Shown here piece by piece: positions 49,977 through 59,954 of a stretch of 64,000 bases of DNA. This stretch comes from Ursidibacter maritimus. Lineage in GTDB: Bacteria; Pseudomonadota; Gammaproteobacteria; Enterobacterales; Pasteurellaceae. A program made the translations under genes and the position numbers. Under the pieces are notes generated by a model. That model was not told the DNA's origin and did not search any database. It saw only the letters and a program-made list of their open reading frames with translations. Position 1 is the stretch's first letter; each line of letters begins with the position of its first letter. Where the stretch lies: contig NZ_LEKN01000001.1 of NCBI RefSeq assembly GCF_009761395.1, positions 248,001 to 312,000 of the forward strand, given 5' to 3'.

Positions 49977-49992
49977 ACCGCTTATAAGCGGT
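49977..49992. repeat. Head-to-head USS palindrome between the regulator and glmS
   Basis: ACCGCTTATAAGCGGT is a perfect 16-base palindrome made of two USS cores. It could form a short stem between the two genes and weaken read-through. It lies ten bases after the regulator stop. Confidence 0.6.
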
Positions 49993-50029
49993 TACATTTT
50001 CTCAAATATTTACAAAAGGAAAGCAAAAT

Positions 50030-51862
50030 ATGTGTGGAATCGTAGGTGCAGTGGCACAACGTGATATCGCGGAAATTTTAGTCGATGGTTTACATCGTTT
50101 AGAATATCGCGGTTATGACTCAGCAGGGATTGCTGTATTAAATCTCGACAAACAGATGCAAATTGTTCGCCGAGTCGGCAAAGTTAAAGCATTAGACGAA
50201 GCTCTGGACGCCAACCCATTATTAGGTGGAACAGGGATCGCTCACACCCGTTGGGCAACTCACGGTGAACCATCTGAAACGAATGCTCACCCACATCGCT
50301 CGGGGAATATCGCGGTTGTACATAATGGCATTATTGAAAACTATGAAGAATTACGTAGCGAATTACAAGCTCGTGGCTACCCATTCCAATCACAGACGGA
50401 TACTGAAGTTATTGCTCATTTAGTCGAATGGGAATTACGCAGTGCTAAGAGTTTGCTAGAAGCGGTCCAAAAAGCAGTGGTGCAACTGCGTGGTGCTTAT
50501 GGCACAGTGGTGATGAACCAAGCAGAGCCTGAACATTTAATTGTTGCTCGCTCTGGTAGCCCATTAGTCATCGGATTAGGTATGGGAGAGAATTTTCTTG
50601 CATCAGATCCGCTTGCACTATTGAATGTTACTCGCCGTTTTATTTATTTAGAAGAAGGTGATGTCGCAGAAATTACTCGTCGCTCAGTCGATATTTTTGA
50701 TCGTAGTGGTGTAAAAGTAGTGCGTGAAATCCACGAAGGTAACTTTGAACAAGATGCTGCGGATAAAGGACAATATCGCCACTATATGCAGAAAGAGATT
50801 TTTGAACAACCAGTGGCAATTCGTAACACTTTAGAAGGGCGTATTACCAATGATAAAGTTGTGGTTGATGCAATTGGGGCTAATGCTGCACAAATTCTCA
50901 AAGATGCTCAACATATTCAAATTGTTGCTTGTGGGACATCTTATAACGCGGGAATGGTTGCTCGTTATTGGTTTGAATCTATTGCAGGCGTGAGCTGTGA
51001 TGTGGAAATTGCCTCTGAATTCCGCTACCGTAAATTTGTGACTCGTCCAAATAGTTTATTGATCACACTTTCTCAATCTGGTGAAACGGCAGATACCTTA
51101 GCCGCATTGCGTCTAGCAAAAGAATCAGGCTTTATGGCAGCAATGACGATTTGTAATGTAGCAAGTTCTTCATTAGTGCGTGAATCTGACTTTGCCTTTA
51201 TGACAAAAGCAGGGGTTGAAATTGGCGTGGCATCAACTAAGGCCTTTACAACGCAACTCACCTGTTTGTTACTATTAAATGTTGCAATCGGTCGTTTAAA
51301 AGGCAATTTAAGTGAAGAACAAGAGAAACATATTGTTCAATCTCTACAACGCTTACCAGCACAAATTGAGAGTACACTAGTTTTTGATAAAGCAATTGAA
51401 AAATTATCGGAAGACTTTGCGGATAAACATCACACACTCTTTTTAGGACGTGGTGAGTTTTATCCAATCGCAATGGAATCCGCTTTGAAATTAAAAGAAA
51501 TTTCTTATATTCACGCTGAAGCTTATGCGGCTGGGGAATTAAAGCATGGTCCACTCGCACTGATTGATAGTGATATGCCAGTGATCGTGGTGGCACCAGA
51601 AAATGACTTACTCGAAAAAGTGAAATCAAATATTGAAGAAGTACGTGCTCGTGGCGGACAGCTTTATGTCTTTGCGGATCATGATGCTGGATTTAGTGAT
51701 TCAGAAGGATTTAAAACCATAGTTATGCCAAAAGTTGATGAAGTTACCGCACCAATTTTTTATACAGTGCCACTTCAACTTCTTTCATACCACATTGCCC
51801 TAATCAAAGGCACTGATGTTGATCAACCACGCAATCTTGCTAAAGCGGTAACGGTGGAGTAA
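50030..51862 (+). CDS. glmS: Glucosamine-6-phosphate synthase GlmS
   Basis: Makes glucosamine 6-phosphate from fructose 6-phosphate and glutamine, the first step to UDP-GlcNAc. It is 610 residues. The N-terminal glutaminase has the nucleophile Cys2 (MCGIVGAV) and [18 protein letters not shown]; the C-terminal half has two SIS domains ([38 protein letters not shown]) and ends [13 protein letters not shown]. It is probably cotranscribed with the DeoR-type regulator upstream. Confidence 0.98.
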   Translation: MCGIVGAVAQRDIAEILVDGLHRLEYRGYDSAGIAVLNLDKQMQIVRRVGKVKALDEALDANPLLGGTGIAHTRWATHGEPSETNAHPHRSGNIAVVHNGIIENYEELRSELQARGYPFQSQTDTEVIAHLVEWELRSAKSLLEAVQKAVVQLRGAYGTVVMNQAEPEHLIVARSGSPLVIGLGMGENFLASDPLALLNVTRRFIYLEEGDVAEITRRSVDIFDRSGVKVVREIHEGNFEQDAADKGQYRHYMQKEIFEQPVAIRNTLEGRITNDKVVVDAIGANAAQILKDAQHIQIVACGTSYNAGMVARYWFESIAGVSCDVEIASEFRYRKFVTRPNSLLITLSQSGETADTLAALRLAKESGFMAAMTICNVASSSLVRESDFAFMTKAGVEIGVASTKAFTTQLTCLLLLNVAIGRLKGNLSEEQEKHIVQSLQRLPAQIESTLVFDKAIEKLSEDFADKHHTLFLGRGEFYPIAMESALKLKEISYIHAEAYAAGELKHGPLALIDSDMPVIVVAPENDLLEKVKSNIEEVRARGGQLYVFADHDAGFSDSEGFKTIVMPKVDEVTAPIFYTVPLQLLSYHIALIKGTDVDQPRNLAKAVTVE

Positions 51863-51889
51863 TCCGCTAGATTGAATAAGGCAAATAGG

Positions 51890-51920
51890 AAATGGGAGTG
51901 ATTTGAGGGGCTCCCATTTT
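51890..51920. terminator. Terminator of glmS (bidirectional with cpdA)
   Basis: AAATGGGAG pairs with CTCCCATTT, followed by TTTTAT, 27 bases after glmS and facing the cpdA stop. Confidence 0.85.
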
Positions 51921-51934
51921 TTATTGGGTAAAAT

Positions 51935-52765
51935 CTAATAGCCCCAGCCATTAAAATCAGGTAAGAAAGTATTATGCATGAGGCGTTTTACACGTGAGTG
52001 AATCGTGCCGTTAGGAAATAATTCAAGTTCTCGCCAGCCTTGTGGCAATGGATCTAGGGTAAATTGATCACAATTTGGTTTAAATTGAATACAGGTAGAA
52101 GGGGTTGCAAGAATACGATAGCCTAGCCATTCACTATCCACTTCTTGGTGAATATGCCCGTGTATAATCCCTTTAATATTATGGCGAAAAGGCTCTAGTA
52201 CAGTCGCAAGCTGATAGGGGTTTGCAAGGCTATGTTGATCTAACCAAGCTGAATTAGTTGGAAGAATATTGTGATGTAAAGCAATTAACACATTGCGTTC
52301 AGGATATTCAGCTAATTTTTCAGCCAACCACGAAAGTTGAGCATCGCTTAATGCACCCTTGGGAATGCCTTCAATATGACTATCTAGCATTAGTACCTGC
52401 CATTTATCGCCGACTAAAATTTGTTTATGTGGTTGAATTTGTGCGTAAAGAGCCAGGGCATTGTGCATTTGTGTCTGTAAGTCGTGATTACCCTCTAACC
52501 AGAAGATCGGCTTTTTCAAGGGCTTTACCATCTGAGCAAAGCGATGATAGCCTTCTCGATTATGATCTTGGACTAAATCGCCAGTGGCGAGAATAAAATC
52601 ATAGTCAAAAGGCTCCTGTTGTATAGCATCTAGTACGGCTTGAAAACTTTGAATGGTCGGAACACCAAGCAATCGTCCATCGTCCGAAGCAAATAAATGG
52701 GGATCAGTAATCTGCACAATTCGTACAATGGACGCTAAATCGGGGAATCGATAAGCGTCTTTCAT
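51935..52765 (-). CDS. cpdA: 3',5'-cyclic AMP phosphodiesterase CpdA
   Basis: A calcineurin-like metallophosphoesterase that hydrolyses cAMP and so tunes CRP-dependent control, including competence in this family. It is 276 residues. The metal motifs are complete: VQITDPHLF, ATGDLVQDH, LEGNHD, ALHHNILP and GIIHGHIHQE. It is convergent with glmS. Confidence 0.95.
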   Translation of the reverse strand: MKDAYRFPDLASIVRIVQITDPHLFASDDGRLLGVPTIQSFQAVLDAIQQEPFDYDFILATGDLVQDHNREGYHRFAQMVKPLKKPIFWLEGNHDLQTQMHNALALYAQIQPHKQILVGDKWQVLMLDSHIEGIPKGALSDAQLSWLAEKLAEYPERNVLIALHHNILPTNSAWLDQHSLANPYQLATVLEPFRHNIKGIIHGHIHQEVDSEWLGYRILATPSTCIQFKPNCDQFTLDPLPQGWRELELFPNGTIHSRVKRLMHNTFLPDFNGWGY

Positions 52766-52892
52766 TTTGGGTAAACTCTAAAAAAATAATCTAGAGCGAT
52801 ACTCTACTGATTTAATACTCATTGTCAGTAAGCAATGTTCAAAAATGTGGAGTACTGCACATTTTTTTCGATAATTTTTTTCGTTTATGATG

Positions 52893-54794
52893 TTAATTAG
52901 CTAATGGGGCTAAATAGTGAGCAAAATCTATTCGGATTTTGAGTGTTTCTAACCGTTGTTGAGTGTGAGCGTGCTGTTCTAATTCCGCCATTAAACTAAT
53001 GCCATCGGCTAGGCTATAAGCGGTTGGATGCTCAATATTTTTTGCAAAAAAATCGGCTAAATCCACCGCTTGTTGTTGCAGTAGCTTGAGCAATAATTGC
53101 TGTAAATTTTGCTCGCGTAAACAAGTTGGCACTTGCAATATACTTAAACGTATTTGCCCTTGAAATTGCTTGGGTTGGATCACAAAACCGTATTCTGCAA
53201 GCGGTTGAGCAATTTTTTTCCAATGTTCTGCTTGTGGCTGATCAAGCGTTAAATTTAGTGGAATAAGTAAACTTTGTCTCTGCTGTTTTTCTAGCTGATG
53301 CTGTAAGTGAAGTTGTGTCAGTTGATTTAAAGGCAAGAGAAAGAACTCATCACGCTGTTTTAATAACAGTGCTTGATTTTTTACAACCGCAAGCACTTGA
53401 CTATAATCGGTGGCTGATGGCGGAGCAATATTGTTAAGCGGTGAGATTAGCGGAGTTTTTTGCAAAATATCAGTAGGATCTACCCGCTTATCCGCAGGAT
53501 CTTCTTGGTGTTTTGTTGGGTTTGTTTCCGTTTTTAATAATTCCCCATACCATTTTTGTGCCCCTTTATTGACGTTTTCACGTTGGTGTTCAGAAAAATA
53601 AGTCGATGCTGAACGACTAAAGCGTTCTTTGCTGTCTCTTTCTGATGATGAGAATGATGGCATTGGTGAAACCGTAGAGGTTGCAAAGATATTTCGCCCT
53701 GATGCTCCCGTATTTGTATCTGGCACATAAGTTGGCAGAGGTTCGCCGAGTTCACTTTCCGATAAAGGTAAGTGTGGTTGAGCTTGTAAAGCATTCAGCA
53801 CGCCTTGATAGATAAAATCGTGAACCAATCTGCCTTGATGAAAACGGACTTCGTGTTTAGCTGGGTGGACATTAACATCTACATAACTCGGATCAATATC
53901 CAAGAATAATACAAATGCAGGATAGGTTTCTTTCGGCAATAGATCGCCATAGGCTTGGCGAATGGCGTGGTTAATGGTTTTATCTCGCATCATTCGTCCG
54001 TTTACATAACTGTAACTGACATCATTTTGTGGGCGAGCAAGCGTAGGAGAACCGACCCAGCCATAGAGATGTAAATCATCGTGTTGCCAGTCAATATGTG
54101 TCGCCTGTTGGATAAATTCATCGCCACAAATTGTAGCTACTCGTTTCTGTTGTTGTTCAAGGCTACGATCTTCCACCGCTTTATAATGGCGTACTTTTTT
54201 CTCATTATGGGTTAGCACAAAAGTTACATTAGGTTTGGCTAGTGCGATGCGGCGAACAACTTCATCAATATGGGCAAATTCCGTTTTATCTGTACGCAAG
54301 AATTTGCGGCGTGCAGGGGTATTAAAAAAGAGATTTGCTACTTCAATGGTTGTGCCAATAGGGTGGGAAGCAGGCTGAATTTCAACTTCCATTTCTCTGC
54401 CTTGAGCATAGGCTTGCCACGCTTCTGCCTGATATTCAGGGCGAGAAGTGAGCGTTAAACGAGATACCGAACTAATACTGGCTAACGCTTCGCCACGAAA
54501 GCCTAAACTTAAAATGGCTTCTAAATCTTCAAGGGTGGAAATTTTGCTTGTTGCGTGACGGGCAAGGGCAAGGGTTAAGTCTTGCTTACCGATCCCACAG
54601 CCATTATCTCGAATACGAATTAACTGTGAACCGCCTTTTTCGATATCAATTTGAATTTGATTAGCCCCCGCATCAAGGCTATTTTCGATCAGCTCTTTCA
54701 CTACGGATGCAGGACGCTCAACCACTTCACCTGCGGCAATTTGGTTAGCTAACTGAGGGGGTAAAATTCGGATTAACGGCTGTGGCTGGCTCAT
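52893..54794 (-). CDS. mutL: DNA mismatch repair protein MutL
   Basis: Couples MutS mismatch recognition to MutH and UvrD. It is 633 residues from the ATG at 54794 ([17 protein letters not shown]); an upstream frame adds 14 codons. The GHKL ATPase motifs are [29 protein letters not shown] and ATSKIS. The C-terminal dimerisation domain is present. Two extended USSs in the gene encode [11 protein letters not shown] in the linker and [10 protein letters not shown] near the C-terminus. Confidence 0.97.
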   Translation of the reverse strand: MSQPQPLIRILPPQLANQIAAGEVVERPASVVKELIENSLDAGANQIQIDIEKGGSQLIRIRDNGCGIGKQDLTLALARHATSKISTLEDLEAILSLGFRGEALASISSVSRLTLTSRPEYQAEAWQAYAQGREMEVEIQPASHPIGTTIEVANLFFNTPARRKFLRTDKTEFAHIDEVVRRIALAKPNVTFVLTHNEKKVRHYKAVEDRSLEQQQKRVATICGDEFIQQATHIDWQHDDLHLYGWVGSPTLARPQNDVSYSYVNGRMMRDKTINHAIRQAYGDLLPKETYPAFVLFLDIDPSYVDVNVHPAKHEVRFHQGRLVHDFIYQGVLNALQAQPHLPLSESELGEPLPTYVPDTNTGASGRNIFATSTVSPMPSFSSSERDSKERFSRSASTYFSEHQRENVNKGAQKWYGELLKTETNPTKHQEDPADKRVDPTDILQKTPLISPLNNIAPPSATDYSQVLAVVKNQALLLKQRDEFFLLPLNQLTQLHLQHQLEKQQRQSLLIPLNLTLDQPQAEHWKKIAQPLAEYGFVIQPKQFQGQIRLSILQVPTCLREQNLQQLLLKLLQQQAVDLADFFAKNIEHPTAYSLADGISLMAELEQHAHTQQRLETLKIRIDFAHYLAPLAN

Positions 54795-54934
54795 TGCGTT
54801 TCTCAAGCTGGAAATTGTTGGGCGAGAGTTTAGCATAAATCCAATAATGCGATGAGTGCTTTTATGTAAGCTGTAAACCCTCAGCCATTTTCTTTTGAGC
54901 GTATAAGAACTAGAACAATCATGTAAAATCTTAA

Positions 54935-55555
54935 TTACTCTGATGAAGTGTAGTTTTTATTTATATAATCTTTTAATTCATCAAGAGAATCTGGCTGTTT
55001 ACATTCATAAAATCCGTCAAAAAGCCCCAAGAGAAAAATATAGGGATTAGAATATTCTGAAAATGAAGCCAAAACACTCTCCTTACTAATATCATAAGAA
55101 ATATAGGTGGTTTTAGAAGATATGTAATTAATTCCATCATAATCAACATACAGCGTTAAATTTGGATTATTTGTATTTACTGAGTGTAGTTTATATTTTG
55201 TTTTACCGAAAAATTTATCTGTTTCATAGTTAAAATCAAAATATCTTCCTGAATCCCATAAATATCCATCTGCGTCATATCCAACAATAGGTTTTATAGC
55301 AAAATCCTTTCCTTTGATTTCTCGCCATTTATCTGGTGATGTGTGAATGATAATCCCTTCATTACGATGAACATAGCAATAAACAGGGTGAATAAATAAC
55401 TTAATAAAATGCCCAAAGAATACACTAAAGTAAGCAATCATTGGCAGGAAAATAATAATGCAGCATTTAAGCCATTTTCTTTTAACCACATAAGCCAAGC
55501 CAATGGTGATGAGTATCACGAAAATAAAGAAAGTTAAAATCATTAAGGCAATCAT
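54935..55555 (-). CDS. Unknown membrane-anchored protein (206 aa)
   Basis: Not recognised. Two N-terminal transmembrane helices (about 1-23 and 30-55) are followed by an extracytoplasmic-looking domain rich in Tyr, Asp and aromatics ([35 protein letters not shown]). Codon use is strongly AT-biased compared with mutL next door. An AGGAG ribosome binding site supports expression. It forms a pair with the gene 61 bases upstream, beside an IS fragment, which suggests acquisition by transfer. Confidence 0.7.
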   Translation of the reverse strand: MIALMILTFFIFVILITIGLAYVVKRKWLKCCIIIFLPMIAYFSVFFGHFIKLFIHPVYCYVHRNEGIIIHTSPDKWREIKGKDFAIKPIVGYDADGYLWDSGRYFDFNYETDKFFGKTKYKLHSVNTNNPNLTLYVDYDGINYISSKTTYISYDISKESVLASFSEYSNPYIFLLGLFDGFYECKQPDSLDELKDYINKNYTSSE

Positions 55556-55616
55556 AGAAAACTCCTAAGTATTAAGGGCAAGATCATTATTTAATTCCAC
55601 TCAAATCTCCTTATAT

Positions 55617-56114
55617 TTATTTGATTAATTCAATAAATGATTTGGTTTTTTTCAGAAGATAAATGATTGTTGTAATTCCTATTGATAAAAAGCAAAAACA
55701 GCCAGCCACACATATTCCATAAAAAACTAAAGAGTTCTTAGCTATCCGTATATAAGGTTTTTCAGGCGGTATTACAATATGATTAGAAAGTACAGACCAA
55801 TATAAAGCGATGATAAAAAAAACTAAGAGTATTAAAACTCCTCCAAAGGAGAATTCTCCTTCAAAGAAATTATTAATGAAAGAGCATAATACTCCAGATA
55901 AAATCGCAGATATAATAATATAATTTGCAATGACCTTAGACATAAAAGGTCTATCTAATGAAACTAAACCTATATCACCAAATAAATAGTCATCAATAAA
56001 CTGAGAAATATTTATCTGAAACTCAGTCATGGCAACATTTGGAACGGTAAGGATTAATACTATGATAATCGCTAGATTAATATTTAGCTGGTAATCTTTT
56101 ACAAAATTCTCCAT
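55617..56114 (-). CDS. Unknown four-TM membrane protein (165 aa)
   Basis: Not recognised. It has four hydrophobic helices (about 12-29, 63-82, 90-110 and 130-153) and short connecting loops. It is AT-rich, with a clear AGGAG ribosome binding site. It lies between the truncated IS1016-like transposase and the 206-residue membrane protein, all on the same strand. Small membrane proteins in such pairs can be toxin-immunity or phage-exclusion factors, but nothing in the sequence shows that here. Confidence 0.7.
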   Translation of the reverse strand: MENFVKDYQLNINLAIIIVLILTVPNVAMTEFQINISQFIDDYLFGDIGLVSLDRPFMSKVIANYIIISAILSGVLCSFINNFFEGEFSFGGVLILLVFFIIALYWSVLSNHIVIPPEKPYIRIAKNSLVFYGICVAGCFCFLSIGITTIIYLLKKTKSFIELIK

Positions 56115-56185
56115 TTTTTCTCCTAAACAATGTTATCAAAAGGATGATTTATTAAATGATATCAGTCAATTCTAAAGTTAAATTA

Positions 56186-56473
56186 CTATTTTCTGTTTTT
56201 TATATATTCTCTGAGCCTCAGTAACAAAGAGGCTGACATTAATGAGCAGCCAATATGGCTCGCATCTAACTCGATTTTTCCCTCAAAAATATCATTGGCT
56301 TCAAGGGATAAATGGTAGTCGATGATTTGACGAATTTTATGGTAAAACAAAATCGCTGAGTTAGGTTGAATACCAAGAATATCAGCAGCTGAACGAGCGG
56401 TCACTTCAAGCACAAAAAATTCAAGCAGTCTTTTTTGTATATATTTCTTTAATTTACAATGAGTTATCTTCAT
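56186..56473 (-). pseudogene. Truncated IS1016-like (IS1595 family) transposase
   Basis: The first about 75 residues match the N-terminus of IS1016-type transposases: KKYIQKRLLEFFVLEVTARSAADILG, a Tyr/His-rich FYHKIRQII segment, then GKIELDASHIGC where active copies read VEADESYFGG. After that the frame runs into unrelated sequence and stops at 95 residues instead of about 220. The first catalytic DES is altered to DAS. The terminal repeat of the element is at 56494-56512. Confidence 0.75.
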
Positions 56474-56493
56474 TTTTATAGACTAACATTCTT

Positions 56494-56512
56494 GCTAATC
56501 TACTTCAGCCCC
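56494..56512 (-). repeat. Terminal inverted repeat of the IS1016-like remnant
   Basis: On the minus strand the end reads GGGGCTGAAGTAGATTAGC, 20 bases before the transposase start. Near-matching ends occur at 17525-17543 and 58562-58579. No opposite end was found. Confidence 0.6.
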
Positions 56513-56776
56513 TAAAATAATATAGAGCCTTAGATTTTCATCAAGGATTACTTAGGCTTATAACGCTAGAATAAATAGGCTTTCTATAATGTCATTTTTC
56601 TCTTCGCAGTCTAGCATACATTGGATCAAGTATGCTTTTATGGAGACTTGGAAAGCCAGCTTATCTGACCACTTATGAAGCTAGCTTGGCTTTTTCTTTG
56701 CGTGTATTGCATATCTTCGGTACAATCGCCATTCTTTGAGCGAAGTTCGCTTGTCGCTAGTTCTAAAGTAGGTGCT
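56513..56776. other. Gap between the IS remnant and lptM
   Basis: No gene is supported. An imperfect hairpin (AAGCCAGCTT near 56653 with AAGCT...GGCTT near 56678) followed by TTTTT could be a terminator. The region must carry the lptM-lysA promoter. Confidence 0.35.
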
Positions 56777-56887
56777 ATGAAAAAATTACTGATTATTGCA
56801 TTGTTCAGCGGTATCACATTAACGGCTTGTGGGGTAAAAGGTCCGCTTTACTTCCCAGAAAATACACCGCAAGAGCAACAGCCGTAA
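56777..56887 (+). CDS. lptM: LptM (YifL) small lipoprotein
   Basis: 36 residues from the ATG at 56777, preceded by a weak AGGTG site; a longer frame starting at 56675 is not supported. The signal peptide ends in a lipobox (SGITLTAC, Cys at residue 18), followed by GVKGPLYFPE, the conserved core of YifL/LptM. In E. coli it helps disulfide maturation of the LptD LPS translocon. It lies 57 bases upstream of lysA, with a USS between. Confidence 0.9.
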   Translation: MKKLLIIALFSGITLTACGVKGPLYFPENTPQEQQP

Positions 56888-56944
56888 TATAAGCGGTGTG
56901 ATTATCTCAATTATTTACACATATATTTATATACTCGGAAGATT

Positions 56945-58195
56945 ATGGATCATTTTAATTATCGACATCAGCAACTGTTTGCTGAAGAAATTGCCGTGAC
57001 AGATATTATTCAACAATTTGGTACACCCGCTTATATTTATTCTCGAGCAACTCTTGAACGCCACTGGCACGCGTTTAATGATGCCTTTGGCGAACACCCA
57101 CATTTAATCTGCTTTGCGGTGAAATCCAATTCAAATATCGCATTATTAAATGTAATGGCTCGGTTAGGTTCAGGCTTTGATATTGTTTCTCAAGGCGAAC
57201 TTGAGCGTGTCCTTGCTGCTGGCGGAGAGGCAAGTAAGGTGGTTTTTTCTGGTGTGGCAAAATCACGTCAAGAAATTACACGAGCATTAGAAGTGGGTAT
57301 TCGTTGCTTTAATATTGAATCTATTCCTGAGTTAAAACGAATTAACGACGTGGCTGGGCAACTTGGTAAAATTGCCCCGATCTCTTTACGCGTTAATCCA
57401 GATGTTGATGCTCATACTCACCCGTATATTTCAACAGGCTTAAAAGAGAATAAATTCGGCGTAAGCGTTAGCGAAGCTCGTGAAGTTTATCGTTTTGCCA
57501 AAACATTACCGAACGTAAAAATTACAGGAATGGATTGCCATATCGGTTCGCAATTAACTGAATTACAACCATTCTTAGATGCGACAGATCGCTTGGTTGT
57601 GCTAATGGAGCAGCTTAAACAAGATGGTATTGAATTACATCACTTAGATTTAGGTGGTGGATTGGGTGTAACTTACACAGATGAAACGCCTCCGCACCCA
57701 ACAGAATATGCAGCAGCATTGTTAAATAAACTTAAAGCCTATCCGAATTTAGAAATAATTTTAGAACCAGGACGAGCTATTACTGCAAATGCAGGGATTT
57801 TGGTCACTAAAGTCGAATATATCAAACAGAATGAAGACCGTAATTTTGCGATTGTGGATACAGGAATGAACGATATGATTCGCCCAGCACTGTATGAAGC
57901 CTATATGCAAATTATAGAAATTGACCAGAGTTTAGTGCGTGAAAAAGCAGTTTATGATGTTGTTGGTCCAATTTGTGAAACCTCGGACTTTTTAGGTAAA
58001 CAGCGTGAATTAGCCGTTGCAGAAGGTGATTTAATTGCAGTTCGTTCGGCGGGAGCTTATGGTGCAACAATGTCTTCGACCTATAACTCTCGCCCTCAAG
58101 CCGTAGAAGTAATGGTTGATGGCAACCAAGCTCATTTAATCAAACAACGAGCCAGTTTTGCGGATTTATGGCGTTTAGAGCAGCTAATTCCTTGA
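56945..58195 (+). CDS. lysA: Diaminopimelate decarboxylase
   Basis: Last step of lysine synthesis. It is a 416-residue fold-type III PLP enzyme. The PLP lysine is in CFAVKSNSNIALL (about residue 60); the HIGSQL, GGGLGV, EPGRAI and GPICETSDFLG motifs are intact. It follows lptM, a Pasteurellaceae-typical pairing. The 140 bases after the stop show no clear terminator. Confidence 0.97.
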   Translation: MDHFNYRHQQLFAEEIAVTDIIQQFGTPAYIYSRATLERHWHAFNDAFGEHPHLICFAVKSNSNIALLNVMARLGSGFDIVSQGELERVLAAGGEASKVVFSGVAKSRQEITRALEVGIRCFNIESIPELKRINDVAGQLGKIAPISLRVNPDVDAHTHPYISTGLKENKFGVSVSEAREVYRFAKTLPNVKITGMDCHIGSQLTELQPFLDATDRLVVLMEQLKQDGIELHHLDLGGGLGVTYTDETPPHPTEYAAALLNKLKAYPNLEIILEPGRAITANAGILVTKVEYIKQNEDRNFAIVDTGMNDMIRPALYEAYMQIIEIDQSLVREKAVYDVVGPICETSDFLGKQRELAVAEGDLIAVRSAGAYGATMSSTYNSRPQAVEVMVDGNQAHLIKQRASFADLWRLEQLIP

Positions 58196-58276
58196 TAGCT
58201 TGATCGTTATTAAAAGGAAATGGGCAAAATAGTTGCTAAGAATATTTATAGTAAGTGGCTCAAGCAGATTATCTTC

Positions 58277-58528
58277 TAATGTTTTCAATTAGTTAAATCT
58301 TTCTGCAACTGCTATATAGCACCGTAATATAAGAATTTAAGCCACTTTGTGCCAACTATTTTGTCCATTACACCTTTCTTTTTTGAAAATATCGAGCATA
58401 TTTTCTACGCCTGCTTGCCCAGAATCCGCCAGAGCATATACAAACGCACTCTCTAGCATACAGGCATCAGCACCTAATGCAATCTTAGTTTGGCTTGTTT
58501 GTGCTGACTTAGACGATTTTTTTCTCAT
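58277..58528 (-). pseudogene. lldD: L-lactate dehydrogenase (lldD) C-terminal fragment
   Basis: Residues [20 protein letters not shown] and [15 protein letters not shown] match the C-terminal end of the FMN-dependent L-lactate dehydrogenase (family ALGADTVLLGRAF...GQAGVANLLDL). The arginine of the GRAF motif is lost. Beyond KKE the frame is shifted, but a further frame still reads IVGTK, like the family's next segment. The first 14 codons ([14 protein letters not shown]) are not lldD and connect to an IS-like end at 58579. Confidence 0.7.
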
Positions 58529-58561
58529 TCAAATATTTTTATCGTAAATCGAATTTTTGTT

Positions 58562-58579
58562 AGTTATCTAGGACAGCCC
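58562..58579 (-). repeat. IS1016-like end next to the lldD fragment
   Basis: On the minus strand it reads GGGGCTGTCCTAGATAAC and is followed 51 bases later by ATG, like the layout of the element end at 56512. It is probably the left end of a second, deleted IS copy. Confidence 0.45.
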
Positions 58580-58596
58580 CTAAAAATGAGTTTTAT

Positions 58597-59586
58597 TTAA
58601 AAGGAGCTTCTTTTAACCAACTCTGGTGTGAGTTGTACAATATTTAATGGAATTTTAGGATCTCTGATACGTTTAACTAATTGTTCAACGGCATTTTTGG
58701 CTAAACGAGCTTTCGGTTGGTGAATCGTAGAAAGTGGTGGCGATAAATACTGAGCTAATTCAATGTTGTCATAGCCAATCACTGCAATATCTTGTGGGAT
58801 CTGTAATCCTGCTTGCCAAAGAGCTTGATAGACCCCGATAGCAATACTATCACTCATTGCAAAAATTGCTCTTGGGCGTTTTGACAAAGCCAATAATTGT
58901 TGAGTTGCCTCAATTCCACCTTCAAAATGGAAATGACTTTCAATAATCCATTCTGGACGATATTGTAAATGATATTCTGAAATTGCCCGCTTATAACCTT
59001 GTAAACGATTAACGGTTAAAGGTTTTGATGATTCCCCAGTAATCACTGCAATATCGGTATAACCTGCATCAATAAGTGCTTTTGTCGCAAGATAGCCGCC
59101 AAGTTCTGAATTTTCGTGAATAATATCCGCTTTTAAAGGTTGTTGCCACCAATCAATAACCACCATAGGCAAGTGAATCTCGGTAATAAACTCAACGTTG
59201 ATATCCTGTGGCTCGGCACACATGAGTAGTAATCCATCAACTTGTTTTAATAACAAGCGTTCTAAGTGTTTCTGTAAACTTTGATGGTTAGCTTCTGTAT
59301 TGACTAGAATAAGATGGTAATTGTGTCGTTCGCAGTAACGCTCAACGTGGTGAACAACTTCAGCAAAGAAAGGATTATTGCTTGCAGTTACAATCATTCC
59401 TATCGTATTCGTTTCTTTTACTTTCAGGCTACGGGCGACAAGGGAGGGCTTGTAATGCAATTCATCAATTACTTTCTGTACACGCTGTGTGATTTCTTCG
59501 CTCACAAAACGAGAACGATTGACAACGTGTGAGACGGTAGAAAGTGATACTCCCGCAATTCGTGCAATATCCTTCATTGTTGCCAT
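58597..59586 (-). CDS. rbsR: LacI-family ribose regulator RbsR
   Basis: A 329-residue repressor. The N-terminal LacI helix-turn-helix (MATMKDIARIAGVSLSTVSH) and hinge (YKPSLVARSLK) are followed by a ribose-binding-like core. The sequence IYQALWQAGLQ-like stretch, QDIAVIGYDNIELA and SPPLSTIHQPK match RbsR more closely than PurR. No rbsDACBK genes are adjacent, so the regulator is separated from its usual operon. Confidence 0.85.
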   Translation of the reverse strand: MATMKDIARIAGVSLSTVSHVVNRSRFVSEEITQRVQKVIDELHYKPSLVARSLKVKETNTIGMIVTASNNPFFAEVVHHVERYCERHNYHLILVNTEANHQSLQKHLERLLLKQVDGLLLMCAEPQDINVEFITEIHLPMVVIDWWQQPLKADIIHENSELGGYLATKALIDAGYTDIAVITGESSKPLTVNRLQGYKRAISEYHLQYRPEWIIESHFHFEGGIEATQQLLALSKRPRAIFAMSDSIAIGVYQALWQAGLQIPQDIAVIGYDNIELAQYLSPPLSTIHQPKARLAKNAVEQLVKRIRDPKIPLNIVQLTPELVKRSSF

Positions 59587-59669
59587 AGAACATCCTTAAA
59601 GTTAAGAAGGGAGCATAGTGCTTGTTTGCTATAATCTTCTCGAATTGCGTGTAAATCCATCTTCACCAC

Positions 59670-59936
59670 CTATAATGCAAATTGCGGATAATATCGCTCG
59701 CTTACCATAACAAATTCACTTAAGGAAATCACTTTAAAATCAGTTTTTAGTCCCCTTGCTTGTAGATCATTCTCTAATATAAAAAGATTTGTGATAGTTG
59801 CAAAAAATTCAGGGTATTTGACCGCTTGTAATACACCATCTTGCCATAAAACAACGGCATCTTCAGGCTGAACTTGTGAAAGGATGGATTGTAGTTGATG
59901 AAGATCGTATTGTGCTTTTGAGAAGGTATAAAGCAT
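59670..59936 (-). CDS. tusB: Sulfur relay protein TusB
   Basis: An 88-residue DsrH-like subunit of the TusBCD complex, which passes persulfide from TusA to TusE for 2-thiouridine in tRNA. It is last in yheO-tusD-tusC-tusB. An extended USS encodes QAVKYPEFFA in the middle of the protein. Confidence 0.92.
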   Translation of the reverse strand: MLYTFSKAQYDLHQLQSILSQVQPEDAVVLWQDGVLQAVKYPEFFATITNLFILENDLQARGLKTDFKVISLSEFVMVSERYYPQFAL

Positions 59937-59954
59937 AATTTTTAAACCTATAAG

